Virus record (IMG/VR): IMGVR_UViG_3300034093_002579 | Coordinates: 24,870-88,869 of that record | Length of the DNA stretch: 64,000 nt | Strand: one strand, 5' to 3' | Source: a virus | Shown here: in pieces, positions 1 through 6,906 of the stretch | How positions within the stretch are numbered: the first letter of the stretch is position 1 | Layout of the letters: every line of letters begins with the position of its first letter | Notes under the pieces: generated by a model | The model's input: the letters and a program-made list of their open reading frames with translations, nothing else | What the model was told of the DNA's origin: nothing | Databases searched by the model: none | Program-made: the position numbers and the translations under genes

Positions 1-1794
1 AACAAATGGGATAAATTAGGATTCCTAGAAGGCCTTAAAGGTCACCTAAAAGAAAACGTAGCTCAGTTATATGAGAACCAAGCGTCTTTCTTAATTAACG
101 AAGCAACGTCTGACGGGTCTTCAGGTTCATTTGAAACTGTTGTATTCCCTATCGTAAGACGTGTATTCTCTAAATTATTAGCGAATGACATCGTATCAGT
201 ACAAGCGATGAATTTACCAATCGGTAAATTATTCTTCTTTGTACCTAAAATTCAAGGGTATTCAGGTGGTACTAACACTCCATGGAGTGATGTATCTTCA
301 GGAGACCACTACGCACCACTAGGAGCACCAAACGGACCAACATCTCAAAATGCAGGTTACACAGGAACTGGAGCGGTTGCTAAAAACCTTTATGACTTAT
401 TCTACGAAGGAACTGAACCAGGTTTAGACCCAGCAGGTTTATTCGATTATTCAAAAGGTCGTTGGTCAGCAATCACTGCAAGTACGTTGATTCAAGCATG
501 GTCAAATGGGTCATTAGTTGATGCAACTATTAATGATGGTGCACCAGCAAATGGTATTGAAATTGCTTCAGGTAACACAAGAAAAGTTATTGTTAAAATG
601 TGTGGTTTCGCTGATACAGGAGCTGGTAAATTAATCGGACCTGACGGTAATGAAATGGATACAGAATCTTTCTTATCTGATTTAGTTATCTTTACAGGTG
701 CTGGTTTAACAGTTGCTGAAGGTTCTCCATGTACAGTTTCAACAGGAGCATTATTGTTCAGAGTTGTTACTCAACAATATGGTAAAGGAATCGTTTCTTA
801 CGGTAATACAGTTCAAACTAATTGGCCAGCGGCATCAGGTAATAACCCTGCAGGTAACGGTGGTTCGTTTAAAACCGTATGTGACGCTAACGGATGTATC
901 TACTTAGAAGTTGATTTATCTTGTCCAGTATGTGCTGATTGTGATTCTACATCTTTAGATGGTTACACAGGTACTACTATTACTGAAGCGTCTTCAGGAA
1001 CATCATTCTACGCAGCGTTCAGACGTTACGAACAATTAGAATTTGAAGATAAAATCGGTGAGGTTTCTTTCGACTTAGATTCAGTTACTGTATCTGTTAC
1101 AGAAAGAAAATTAAGAGCACAATGGTCTCCTGAGTTAGCTCAAGACGTTGCTGCATTCCACAACATCGATGCTGAAGCTGAATTAACGGCTTTATTATCT
1201 GAACAAGTTGCTGCTGAAATCGACCGTGAAATCTTAAGAGATTTACGTAAAGGTGCGGCATGGAACTTACGTTGGGATTACAACGGATGGAGAAGAATTT
1301 CTCAAACTACATCTTATACTCAAAAAGATTGGAATCAAACATTAATTACTGCAATTAACCAATTGTCAGCACAAATCCACAAATCTACATTAAGAGGTGG
1401 AGCTAACTGGATTGTAGTTTCTTCTGAGATTTCGGCTATTTTTGATGATTTAGAGTACTTCCACGTATCTAACGCGTCTCCAGAGCAAGACCAATACAAC
1501 ATGGGTATTGAAAGAGTTGGAACATTAGCAGGTCGTTACCAAGTTTACCGTGACCCTTACTTCCCAGCTAACACAGTGTTAGTAGGACATAAAGGAACGT
1601 CATTGTTAGACACAGGTTACATCTACGCACCGTATGTACCATTACAATTAACACCTACAATGTATAACCCATTCAACTTCACACCTATTAAAGGTATTAT
1701 GACACGTTACGCTAAGAAAATGGTTAACAACCGTTTCTACGGACGTATCACAGTTGATGGAGTTAGAACATTCGACTTAAGAGAATTGAGATAA
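1..1794 (+). CDS. 23: Major capsid protein, gp23-like (5' end outside window)
   Basis: The frame is open from the first base of the window, so the true start lies upstream; the ATG at 208 is internal. The first codons read NKWDKLGFLEGL, then ENQASFLINEA and VRRVFSKLLANDIVSVQAM, which follow the order of conserved blocks in T4 gp23 (the shell hexamer protein, cleaved by the prohead protease). Further on, KIGEVSFDLDSVTVSVTERK and ELAQDVAAFHNIDAEAEL match the gp23 core that precedes the capsid-forming helices, and the protein ends in a canonical beta-rich tail. An unusual Cys-rich segment (five Cys between bases 880 and 942, including CPVCADC) lies in the region where gp23 carries its surface insertion domain. 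A strong terminator follows the stop codon. Assignment to the gp23 family is confident; the exact N-terminus is not visible. Confidence 0.93.
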   Translation, partial: NKWDKLGFLEGLKGHLKENVAQLYENQASFLINEATSDGSSGSFETVVFPIVRRVFSKLLANDIVSVQAMNLPIGKLFFFVPKIQGYSGGTNTPWSDVSSGDHYAPLGAPNGPTSQNAGYTGTGAVAKNLYDLFYEGTEPGLDPAGLFDYSKGRWSAITASTLIQAWSNGSLVDATINDGAPANGIEIASGNTRKVIVKMCGFADTGAGKLIGPDGNEMDTESFLSDLVIFTGAGLTVAEGSPCTVSTGALLFRVVTQQYGKGIVSYGNTVQTNWPAASGNNPAGNGGSFKTVCDANGCIYLEVDLSCPVCADCDSTSLDGYTGTTITEASSGTSFYAAFRRYEQLEFEDKIGEVSFDLDSVTVSVTERKLRAQWSPELAQDVAAFHNIDAEAELTALLSEQVAAEIDREILRDLRKGAAWNLRWDYNGWRRISQTTSYTQKDWNQTLITAINQLSAQIHKSTLRGGANWIVVSSEISAIFDDLEYFHVSNASPEQDQYNMGIERVGTLAGRYQVYRDPYFPANTVLVGHKGTSLLDTGYIYAPYVPLQLTPTMYNPFNFTPIKGIMTRYAKKMVNNRFYGRITVDGVRTFDLRELR

Positions 1795-1814
1795 TCAACA
1801 TCTTAAATAATATG

Positions 1815-1843
1815 AAAAGGGACGAGTAATCGTCCCTTTTTTT
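1815..1843 (+). terminator. Rho-independent terminator after capsid gene
   Basis: An 11-bp perfect stem (AAAAGGGACGA / TCGTCCCTTTT) with a GTAA loop is followed by a T run, 20 nt after the capsid stop codon. Confidence 0.9.
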
Positions 1844-1853
1844 GTTTTACAAG

Positions 1854-1861
1854 TATTTATA
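1854..1861 (+). promoter_or_regulatory. Candidate late promoter box TATTTATA
   Basis: An exact TATTTATA lies 4 nt before the ATG at 1866 and just after the capsid terminator. The same octamer precedes many structural genes here. If it is a -10 element, the mRNA would be nearly leaderless. Confidence 0.5.
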
Positions 1862-1865
1862 TTAT

Positions 1866-2279
1866 ATGAGCGAATTACGTAGATTAATCAAAGAACATTT
1901 ATTATTAGAAAAGAAAATTGGGCATATTATGGCCAAAATAGAAATTGCCTTTGGTTTTGAGATTGATAGAACTACCCACGCATATGAAAGAAAAAACAGA
2001 ACTGATATTCCTGATTATAATGATAGAGAAATATCTAACGGTGAATTAAAATATATAATTGAGAGTTGTAGACGAGAAATTGCGGAAGGAATTACCACAG
2101 GAGAGATTAAAGATGATGTAGCATTTGTTATTAAATCAAAAGAAAAAGAAATCGCTATGGTCATAGTACCAAAACATGGTGGTGGCTCCTATTGGAAATT
2201 ACTTATAATTACCGTTTTTAGAGAATCGTATGATTTATCTTTTAGAGTTGGTAAAGACCAATTTGTTATTTGGATTTAA
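1866..2279 (+). CDS. Small protein with capsid-targeting-like N-terminus; possible RNase/toxin-like fold
   Basis: The start is placed at the ATG at 1866 (137 residues) rather than the in-frame ATG at 1842, because 1842 lies in the terminator T run and the TATTTATA box sits between the two. The first 15 residues form a charged amphipathic helix ending LLLEK, resembling the T4 capsid-targeting peptides cut after (I/L)-x-E. The rest has an H-x-x-E-R motif (HAYER) near residue 37 and later a strand reading LIITVF. That pattern is loosely reminiscent of the DUF4258/RelE-like small nuclease fold; this is a weak resemblance, not an identification. The product may be packaged in the head and delivered into the cell. 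Its 3' end overlaps the end of the probable antisense RNA at 2278-2388. Confidence 0.6.
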   Translation: MSELRRLIKEHLLLEKKIGHIMAKIEIAFGFEIDRTTHAYERKNRTDIPDYNDREISNGELKYIIESCRREIAEGITTGEIKDDVAFVIKSKEKEIAMVIVPKHGGGSYWKLLIITVFRESYDLSFRVGKDQFVIWI

Positions 2280-2321
2280 AAAAGAACGGGACTTAGTATC
2301 TAAATCGTTTCTATCCCGTTC
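2278..2321 (-). terminator. Terminator of the small minus-strand RNA
   Basis: Stem arms GAACGGGA (2284-2291) and TCCCGTTC (2314-2321) enclose a 22-nt loop and are followed on the minus strand by six T residues (2283-2278). It also lies at the end of the + strand gene at 1866-2279. Confidence 0.7.
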
Positions 2322-2388
2322 AAATTAGGAGGTTTTCGTCCTAACCATTATGATTGATTTAGTTGTATCTGAATCGTTTCCCTCAACC
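2278..2388 (-). ncRNA. Probable small structured RNA, antisense strand
   Basis: A Bacteroidota-type promoter (TTG at 2422-2424, 19-nt spacer, TATCTTTG at 2395-2402, read on the minus strand) is followed about 110 nt later by a Rho-independent terminator (GAACGGGA...TCCCGTTC plus six T). No meaningful ORF lies between; the only minus-strand ATG opens a 7-codon frame. The RNA would carry a central hairpin (TTAGGA...TCCTAA, 2325-2344 on the + strand). It would also carry two copies of a 16-nt element, GAAACGATT(T/C)AGATAC, one near the 5' end and one in the terminator loop. The central loop region includes ACCTCCT, which resembles the 16S rRNA anti-Shine-Dalgarno tail. The ends are predictions and no function is known. 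Confidence 0.55.
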
Positions 2389-2394
2389 ACATTA

Positions 2395-2424
2395 CAAAGA
2401 TAAGTAAATATACTGAATCCACAA
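2395..2424 (-). promoter_or_regulatory. Bacteroidota-type host promoter (TTG-N19-TATCTTTG)
   Basis: On the minus strand, TTG at 2424-2422 and TATCTTTG at 2402-2395 are separated by 19 nt. This matches the -33/-7 consensus (TTTG...TAnnTTTG) of the primary sigma factor of Bacteroidota. It points to the small RNA rather than to a protein gene. Confidence 0.6.
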
Positions 2425-2445
2425 CTTTTTTTTCGAAAAAACAGA

Positions 2446-2453
2446 TATTTATA
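2446..2453 (+). promoter_or_regulatory. Candidate late promoter box TATTTATA
   Basis: An exact TATTTATA lies 18 nt upstream of the ATG at 2472. Confidence 0.55.
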
Positions 2454-2471
2454 TATTAAACAGAAATAGGT

Positions 2472-3347
2472 ATGAAAAAATTATATTTTTTAAATGAAGA
2501 AGAATCTAAAAGAATTCTAAATCTTCATAAAGAAGCAACTAAAAAACAATATCTTAAAGAAGACGACACTATGATGTCATCTGAAAATGAGTTAGCCGAA
2601 GATGGTGTAATGGCGTCAATGGCAACAGGTGCTGCAATTGGTGGAGCCGTTGGTTTAGTTCCAGGAGCAATTATCGGTGGAGCGATTGGATTAATTAACG
2701 GATTAATTAATGGTGGGAATTATTCTTACAAAGGTGCCGAAAAAATTTTACAAGCTTGTGGAAATTTAAAAGAAGTTGGTAAATCAACACTGAGTAGAGC
2801 CACATTAAATGGTATTGCCGATGGTATTAACGCAGCGGTTGATGGTATGGGTACTGATGAGGATGCAATTAAAAGTAATCTACAAAAAATCACAACAATT
2901 CCTGATTTATGTGCGATGTCAAACATATATAATACAAGACATGGTGAAAGTTTATTCGCAGCAATTGATGGGGACATCGATTCTGAGGGTGAATGGAAAC
3001 AATATGTTTTTTTACCATTATTAGACGCATATGAAAACAGTGTTGACCTTGGTAAAAAATTGGCGGCACAAAAGGAATCAAGTGTCGTAAAGGGATTTGA
3101 AAAATTTCCTTGTATTCCAAGTAACCCAAAAGCGAAATCATCAAAATTGAGTGACGGTAGTATTGCTTACATAATTGATGGGGTGGTTTATTACGGGAAT
3201 GGTAGAAAAAAATTGGTCGACGGAACTATGGCCAGTTATTCTTGTGGTAAAGAATCGTCTAATACTAAGACAAATACTAAGACAAAAGTTAAACAACCAA
3301 CAATACCTTCAGATACAGATTTAGATATGGTATTGACTAAACTTTAA
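2472..3347 (+). CDS. Putative internal head protein with glycine zipper and annexin-like domain
   Basis: 291 residues. The N-terminus (MKKLYFLNEEESKRILNLHK, continuing to YLKE at 27-30) resembles that of the next gene (ESE...ILNLH) and ends in L-x-E, like T4 capsid-targeting peptides removed by the prohead protease; cleavage after Glu30 is predicted. Residues 45-83 form a hydrophobic glycine zipper with repeated GxxxG spacing, suited to membrane insertion. Residues 118-190 resemble one annexin repeat: GMGTDE at 125-130, with acidic residues 38 and 40 positions after the Thr, as in type II calcium sites. The C-terminus carries a Cys-bracketed module (about 213-259, including VVYYGNGRK). An ejected, membrane-active head protein is an inference; no homologue of known function is recognised. 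Confidence 0.65.
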   Translation: MKKLYFLNEEESKRILNLHKEATKKQYLKEDDTMMSSENELAEDGVMASMATGAAIGGAVGLVPGAIIGGAIGLINGLINGGNYSYKGAEKILQACGNLKEVGKSTLSRATLNGIADGINAAVDGMGTDEDAIKSNLQKITTIPDLCAMSNIYNTRHGESLFAAIDGDIDSEGEWKQYVFLPLLDAYENSVDLGKKLAAQKESSVVKGFEKFPCIPSNPKAKSSKLSDGSIAYIIDGVVYYGNGRKKLVDGTMASYSCGKESSNTKTNTKTKVKQPTIPSDTDLDMVLTKL

Positions 3348-3363
3348 ATTATTAATTATTAAA

Positions 3364-3846
3364 ATGAAGAAAATTATAAAAATAACTGAATCTGAAAAAG
3401 AGTCTATTTTAAATTTACATAACACGTATAAAAATAGATTAATGGAACAAACACCAGCTCCTGTAACTGCAGCTCCTGCAACCGCAACTCCTGCAACCGC
3501 AGCTCCTGCAACCGCAGCTCCTGCATCCCAAGATAGAAAAGTAGATTGTACAACAACTAAAAATCCTACAAGATGTAAACAAAAAGTTTTAGATGTACAA
3601 GTTAAAATTAACGATAAATGTACTAAGATATCTAAAAAATTAGTTGAGGATGGTATATACGGTACTAATACTATGAACGCAATTAATGCTTGTACGGGTA
3701 TTGATTTGAGTAAAAGTTCGGGAACTCAAACACCCGCAGGAGTACAAACACCTGCAGGAGTACAAACACCCGCAGGAGTACAAACACCCGCTGGAACTAC
3801 AGTTGCGTCAGCAACAGATGAACCTGTTGATAGCTTAACGGTTTAA
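3364..3846 (+). CDS. Small protein with capsid-targeting-like N-terminus and peptidoglycan-binding-like domain
   Basis: 160 residues, 16 nt after the preceding gene and probably cotranscribed with it. The N-terminus (MKKIIKITESEKESILNLHN) shares ESE...ILNLH with its neighbour and ends in RLME (25-28), another predicted prohead-protease site. A Pro/Ala/Thr linker (about 30-54) of repeated APAT units follows. The central region (about 58-117) has four Cys and the block VEDGIYGTNTMNAINACTGI, which matches the DGxYGxxT signature of PG_binding_1 domains. The C-terminal tail has four copies of a QTPAGV-type repeat (18-nt DNA period, 3726-3800). A role in binding cell wall during or after entry is possible but unproven. 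Confidence 0.65.
   Translation: MKKIIKITESEKESILNLHNTYKNRLMEQTPAPVTAAPATATPATAAPATAAPASQDRKVDCTTTKNPTRCKQKVLDVQVKINDKCTKISKKLVEDGIYGTNTMNAINACTGIDLSKSSGTQTPAGVQTPAGVQTPAGVQTPAGTTVASATDEPVDSLTV
3460..3800 (+). repeat. In-frame short tandem repeats (APAT and QTPAGV units)
   Basis: Two blocks within one gene: about 3460-3525 encodes APAT-type repeats, and 3726-3800 encodes QTPAGV repeats in 18-nt near-identical units. Both form flexible linkers flanking the peptidoglycan-binding-like domain. Confidence 0.75.
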
Positions 3847-4226
3847 TCTTCTAAGGGACTGATTAATCTACTAGCGGTAGAATAATTCGTAGCGATTGCA
3901 ATGTCATGGACATTACAAATTCTTAATAACATACTAACATCTACTTGATGTGGATGAACTTCTAAGGGGTCGATAAAGAATATAACTATATCGACTTCTT
4001 TGTTTACAATCATTGACGCAATCTGAGCGTCACCACCCATAGGACCACTTAACATCGTCTCAACCTTAGTTAATCCAGCATGTTTTAAATGTTTTCCTGT
4101 TGTACCTGTGGCAACTACTTCAACATTATCTGAAGTGAAGAAAGGTAGTCGTTTCATTACGAATGATACCATATCGGCCTTCTTACCGTCGTGAGCGATT
4201 AACGCTAATTTAATCTTCTGTTTCAT
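3843..4226 (-). CDS. mgsA: Methylglyoxal synthase
   Basis: Converts dihydroxyacetone phosphate to methylglyoxal and phosphate. The start is placed at the ATG at 4226 (127 residues), because the N-terminus there begins MKQKIKLALIAHD like bacterial MgsA; an upstream in-frame ATG (4283) would add 19 residues of unrelated sequence overlapping the next gene. Diagnostic blocks are all present: AHD (11-13), ATGTTG, LSGPMGGD with the catalytic Asp, FFIDPL, and HPHQVDV containing the active-site His. The protein is slightly shorter than E. coli MgsA (152 residues) at the C-terminus. It overlaps the upstream gene at 4210-4443 by 17 nt, so the two form an operon. It lies opposite to the head genes. A phage-carried metabolic gene of this type is unusual. 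Confidence 0.92.
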   Translation of the reverse strand: MKQKIKLALIAHDGKKADMVSFVMKRLPFFTSDNVEVVATGTTGKHLKHAGLTKVETMLSGPMGGDAQIASMIVNKEVDIVIFFIDPLEVHPHQVDVSMLLRICNVHDIAIATNYSTASRLISPLED

Positions 4227-4443
4227 TTTTAATTTCCTGTTTTGACATAACTCTAATTGCTCTTGATACAACCTCTGCCTCACCTAAAGAATAAACCCCC
4301 TCGTGGTATGCCTTCTTAACCGCTTGTATTAATAGGTATGAAGCATTGTCTTTATCCATAGATTGTAGTAGCACGTCTAAATGGTCCTCAGTTAGTAGAG
4401 GTATTGTGTCGAATAGTTTTCCAAATAATTGTTGTTCTTCCAT
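4210..4443 (-). CDS. Hypothetical protein upstream of mgsA
   Basis: 77 residues, acidic and predicted all-helical, with no motif I recognise (MEEQQLFGKLFDTIPLLTED...). It overlaps the start of mgsA by 17 nt and shares its orientation, which supports cotranscription. It is divergent from the OmpA-like gene at 4492, with 48 nt between the two starts. No TATTTATA box reads into it, so it is probably not a late gene. Confidence 0.6.
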   Translation of the reverse strand: MEEQQLFGKLFDTIPLLTEDHLDVLLQSMDKDNASYLLIQAVKKAYHEGVYSLGEAEVVSRAIRVMSKQEIKNETED

Positions 4444-4466
4444 TGTGAAAATATCTTTTTTTGATA

Positions 4467-4474
4467 TATTTATA
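4467..4474 (+). promoter_or_regulatory. Candidate late promoter box TATTTATA
   Basis: An exact TATTTATA lies 17 nt before the ATG at 4492, in the divergent intergenic gap. Confidence 0.55.
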
Positions 4475-4491
4475 AGTATACTAAAATATCT

Positions 4492-5937
4492 ATGCTAAAT
4501 CAATTAATAAAGAAAGTATTACTCGAGGCAACTTCTGACAGTAATGGGGGTAGAGGGTCCTATGTTTCTCCTTTACAACCTGGTGTTAGAGAATTTAGTA
4601 AAGAGTCGTTACAACCATTTATAACACCCGTATCAAAGTATGTCAATACTGAGTTGGGATACGACAGTTATGACGGTAAAATGAGTACCCCTAAAAAGAA
4701 AATTAAAAAGATGGAAAATAAAGCAAAAAACATCTCCAATTATATTAAGAATCACCCTACTTTAACATCTGGTGATGATGAAGGTAATAATATAAACCAA
4801 ACACCTGGAGGTAAAAAAAGTATTGTACCAATCACAACTCTAAAAGAGTGGATTGAAATAAAAAAAGACACTGTAGTTGTTGGTGAAAAGAAAGTAATTA
4901 AACTTAACGAAGGTGATATTATTCGAATGGTAAAAAGAATTTTATCTGAACAAGATGATGAAAAAACTTATTATAAGTTAGGTGCAACAGGTTTAGGATT
5001 TAAAATTATTGATGGAAAATTATACACGGTATTATTTAATAAATCAACAGGTGAAGTAAAACCAGACTACGCATTAAACGGGGAGTTATACGACTTCAAA
5101 GTAGATGTTAAAACAGGTGAAGTACTTGACGAGGACTATAGAACAAATATCGAATTCACAGAGTTTTATTGGAATGATATAGTTCGTTCTGATATACAAC
5201 CTGGACAATATAATAATGTAAGATACAAATTTATTGCCGTGGCACCTGAAGGTGTTCCTAATAAGGCCTCAATCGGTAAACCAGTTGTTTACACGGGTAA
5301 TATTGTTGCAGAGGACATAAGTGTCTTAAAATCAATCGGAATGACCGAATCTAAAGATACTACCATTTCACCTATGATGTATTATAAGAAGGGTGGAAAA
5401 GGGTATTATGTGATGTTATATCCTGGCGCAAGACCTGGTACTGAAGTTACAATTGGTGGGTCATCAAAAAAAACAACACCAACACCGACTAATATTAGTT
5501 TGGATATTACAGAACCGTTCGTATTTGACAAAACAGAATTAAAACCTGAAGCTCAAGATAAGATTGATAAATTTATTTCTAATTTAAATGGTTACTTGAA
5601 AACATATCCTAAGTATGGTAAATTCTTATTACAAAACGTCCCATTAATTATCGGATATTCATCAAGAGATAAAGACCCTAACGATAGAATAATTGGTAAA
5701 TTACCTGCATGTCAATCATCTAAAACTATTGGTGAGTATAATCAATGTTTATCACAACAAAGAGCAAATACAATCGCTAATATGATTAAAGAGAAAACGG
5801 GTATTGTTATGACCCCTATTGGTAAAGGTGAAACGACTGAGTTCGGGCCAGGATGGACAAAAGAAAAATCAACTACTACTGACCAAACACAACCTAATAG
5901 AAGGTTTGTAATTAAAATTAAAGATTATACAGAATAA
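4492..5937 (+). CDS. OmpA-like C-terminal domain protein with two capsid-targeting-like motifs
   Basis: 481 residues. The N-terminus (MLNQLIKKVLLEA) ends in L-L-E, like a T4-type capsid-targeting peptide. A second such motif, KKVIKLNEGDIIRMVKRILS followed by EQ, occurs internally at about 133-154, which suggests fusion of two head-targeted proteins. Residues about 155-320 are a beta-rich region without a recognised family. Residues 335-478 match the OmpA-like/MotB peptidoglycan-binding fold: PFVFDKTELKPEAQDKIDKF, then LSQQRANTIANMIKEKTGI, then NRRFVIKI. A Cys pair (407 and 419) lies inside this domain. The gene has its own TATTTATA box and ends at a shared bidirectional terminator. Virion location and wall binding are inferences. 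Confidence 0.75.
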   Translation: MLNQLIKKVLLEATSDSNGGRGSYVSPLQPGVREFSKESLQPFITPVSKYVNTELGYDSYDGKMSTPKKKIKKMENKAKNISNYIKNHPTLTSGDDEGNNINQTPGGKKSIVPITTLKEWIEIKKDTVVVGEKKVIKLNEGDIIRMVKRILSEQDDEKTYYKLGATGLGFKIIDGKLYTVLFNKSTGEVKPDYALNGELYDFKVDVKTGEVLDEDYRTNIEFTEFYWNDIVRSDIQPGQYNNVRYKFIAVAPEGVPNKASIGKPVVYTGNIVAEDISVLKSIGMTESKDTTISPMMYYKKGGKGYYVMLYPGARPGTEVTIGGSSKKTTPTPTNISLDITEPFVFDKTELKPEAQDKIDKFISNLNGYLKTYPKYGKFLLQNVPLIIGYSSRDKDPNDRIIGKLPACQSSKTIGEYNQCLSQQRANTIANMIKEKTGIVMTPIGKGETTEFGPGWTKEKSTTTDQTQPNRRFVIKIKDYTE

Positions 5938-5939
5938 AA

Positions 5940-5967
5940 AAAAAAGAGGTCATTAGACCTCTTTTTT
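5940..5967. terminator. Bidirectional terminator between convergent genes
   Basis: A perfect 12-bp stem AAAAAAGAGGTC / GACCTCTTTTTT with an ATTA loop works for both the + gene ending at 5937 and the - gene ending at 5970. Confidence 0.9.
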
Positions 5968-5969
5968 AT

Positions 5970-6365
5970 TTAGAACACTTTGATGTTGATAATTTTCTTA
6001 TCAGTGTAGTCATCAAAGCAGTAGATTAAAACATACTTACCTAACTTAGGATGAGTATTAGTATGTGGAATACTATCTAATGTGACAACCCCTGTTTTCT
6101 TATCTTGGATATATACGTATGAATCGTATGTGAATTCATTATGTAACGTTTGATTAAGTTTGAAGTCCTTGAAAAATCTAACTGAATCAAGATTAGTGAT
6201 ATCAATCTTGTATGTGTTAAGTAACAACTTAACGGATACGGAATCTTTAACCCATAAATCACTTAACTCATAGAAGTTCCCCGCCTTCTTAATAGAGGAT
6301 TCAACCTGAGCGAAACCAACACATGTGGTTAAGACTAAAACGATGAGTGTGATTAATTTTTTCAT
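5970..6365 (-). CDS. Predicted secreted/periplasmic protein
   Basis: 131 residues. It starts with a typical signal peptide (MKKLITLIVLVLTTCVGFAQ: basic n-region, hydrophobic core, cleavage probably after FA or FAQ). The mature part has about 110 residues, is rich in aromatics and beta-strand-like, and contains one Cys. No family is recognised. It lies 9 nt downstream of the gene at 6375-6785 and is likely driven by the same host-type promoter, so it may be an early gene acting in the host envelope, for example in exclusion of other phages; that role is speculative. Confidence 0.65.
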   Translation of the reverse strand: MKKLITLIVLVLTTCVGFAQVESSIKKAGNFYELSDLWVKDSVSVKLLLNTYKIDITNLDSVRFFKDFKLNQTLHNEFTYDSYVYIQDKKTGVVTLDSIPHTNTHPKLGKYVLIYCFDDYTDKKIINIKVF

Positions 6366-6374
6366 ATTACAAAG

Positions 6375-6785
6375 TTAAGCAATTTTTTCTAATATTGATG
6401 ATAAAGAATGAACTATTTGTGATTTTATTTCATCTTCGTACCCTTGTCTCATAATCTCTGTTTTGTTATCATACAAAACATTTAATTTTTCCCAATCTCT
6501 CTGAGACAAAACTATATCATAATGGTATACGTGATTGGTAATACTAATTTTTCTATCGTCCATAAGGATAAATAAACCTAACGTAACATTCTTGATATAT
6601 TTCTTACCTGATAGTGGAGCAATTAAAAATTTAGAATCAGGATGATTAATAAGTCTACGACAAATTGCGGTACAAATCTTTTCATTTTCCGATAGTCGAC
6701 TTTTTTCTGTGAAAAATCGATACTTGTGCCAAAGAGTAAATTTAGTGTACCATCTCTTTAGAACCCTCTTTAAATATATTTTCAT
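6375..6785 (-). CDS. Hypothetical protein
   Basis: 136 residues with a strongly basic, aromatic N-terminus (MKIYLKRVLKRWYTKFTLWH). The middle is rich in beta-strand-type residues (LGLFILMDDRKISITNHVYH) and the C-terminus is helical. I do not recognise a family. A TATCTTTG element 36 nt upstream suggests transcription by host RNA polymerase, together with the secreted protein gene that follows. Confidence 0.6.
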   Translation of the reverse strand: MKIYLKRVLKRWYTKFTLWHKYRFFTEKSRLSENEKICTAICRRLINHPDSKFLIAPLSGKKYIKNVTLGLFILMDDRKISITNHVYHYDIVLSQRDWEKLNVLYDNKTEIMRQGYEDEIKSQIVHSLSSILEKIA

Positions 6786-6820
6786 TTTTTTGTTGTATGT
6801 TGATTACATTATCTTAAGTA

Positions 6821-6845
6821 CAAAGATAGTAAAAATATTGACAAA
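6821..6845 (-). promoter_or_regulatory. Possible Bacteroidota-type host promoter
   Basis: On the minus strand, TATCTTTG (6828-6821) fits the TAnnTTTG -7 element. The nearest TTTG is only 13 nt upstream (6845-6842), shorter than the usual spacing, so the -33 box is weak. It reads toward the gene starting at 6785. Confidence 0.4.
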
Positions 6846-6876
6846 AAAAAATAACCTTAAAATAATTAAGGTTATT
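6842..6876 (-). terminator. Terminator after the Cys-rich virion protein gene
   Basis: Stem arms AATAACCTTA and TAAGGTTATT are followed on the minus strand by a run of nine or more T. It ends the transcript of the gene at 6907-7509 and separates it from the host-type promoter below. Confidence 0.85.
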
Positions 6877-6906
6877 TCTTGTATTTTTTATTATTAGTCT
6901 TACTAA

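Noticed and set aside
208-208. ATG at 208 as the capsid gene start
   Set aside because: The open frame and gp23-like sequence extend upstream to base 1.
4283-4283. Upstream ATG (4283) as the start of methylglyoxal synthase
   Set aside because: It would add 19 residues unlike MgsA and overlap the neighbour by 74 nt; the ATG at 4226 gives a family-like N-terminus.
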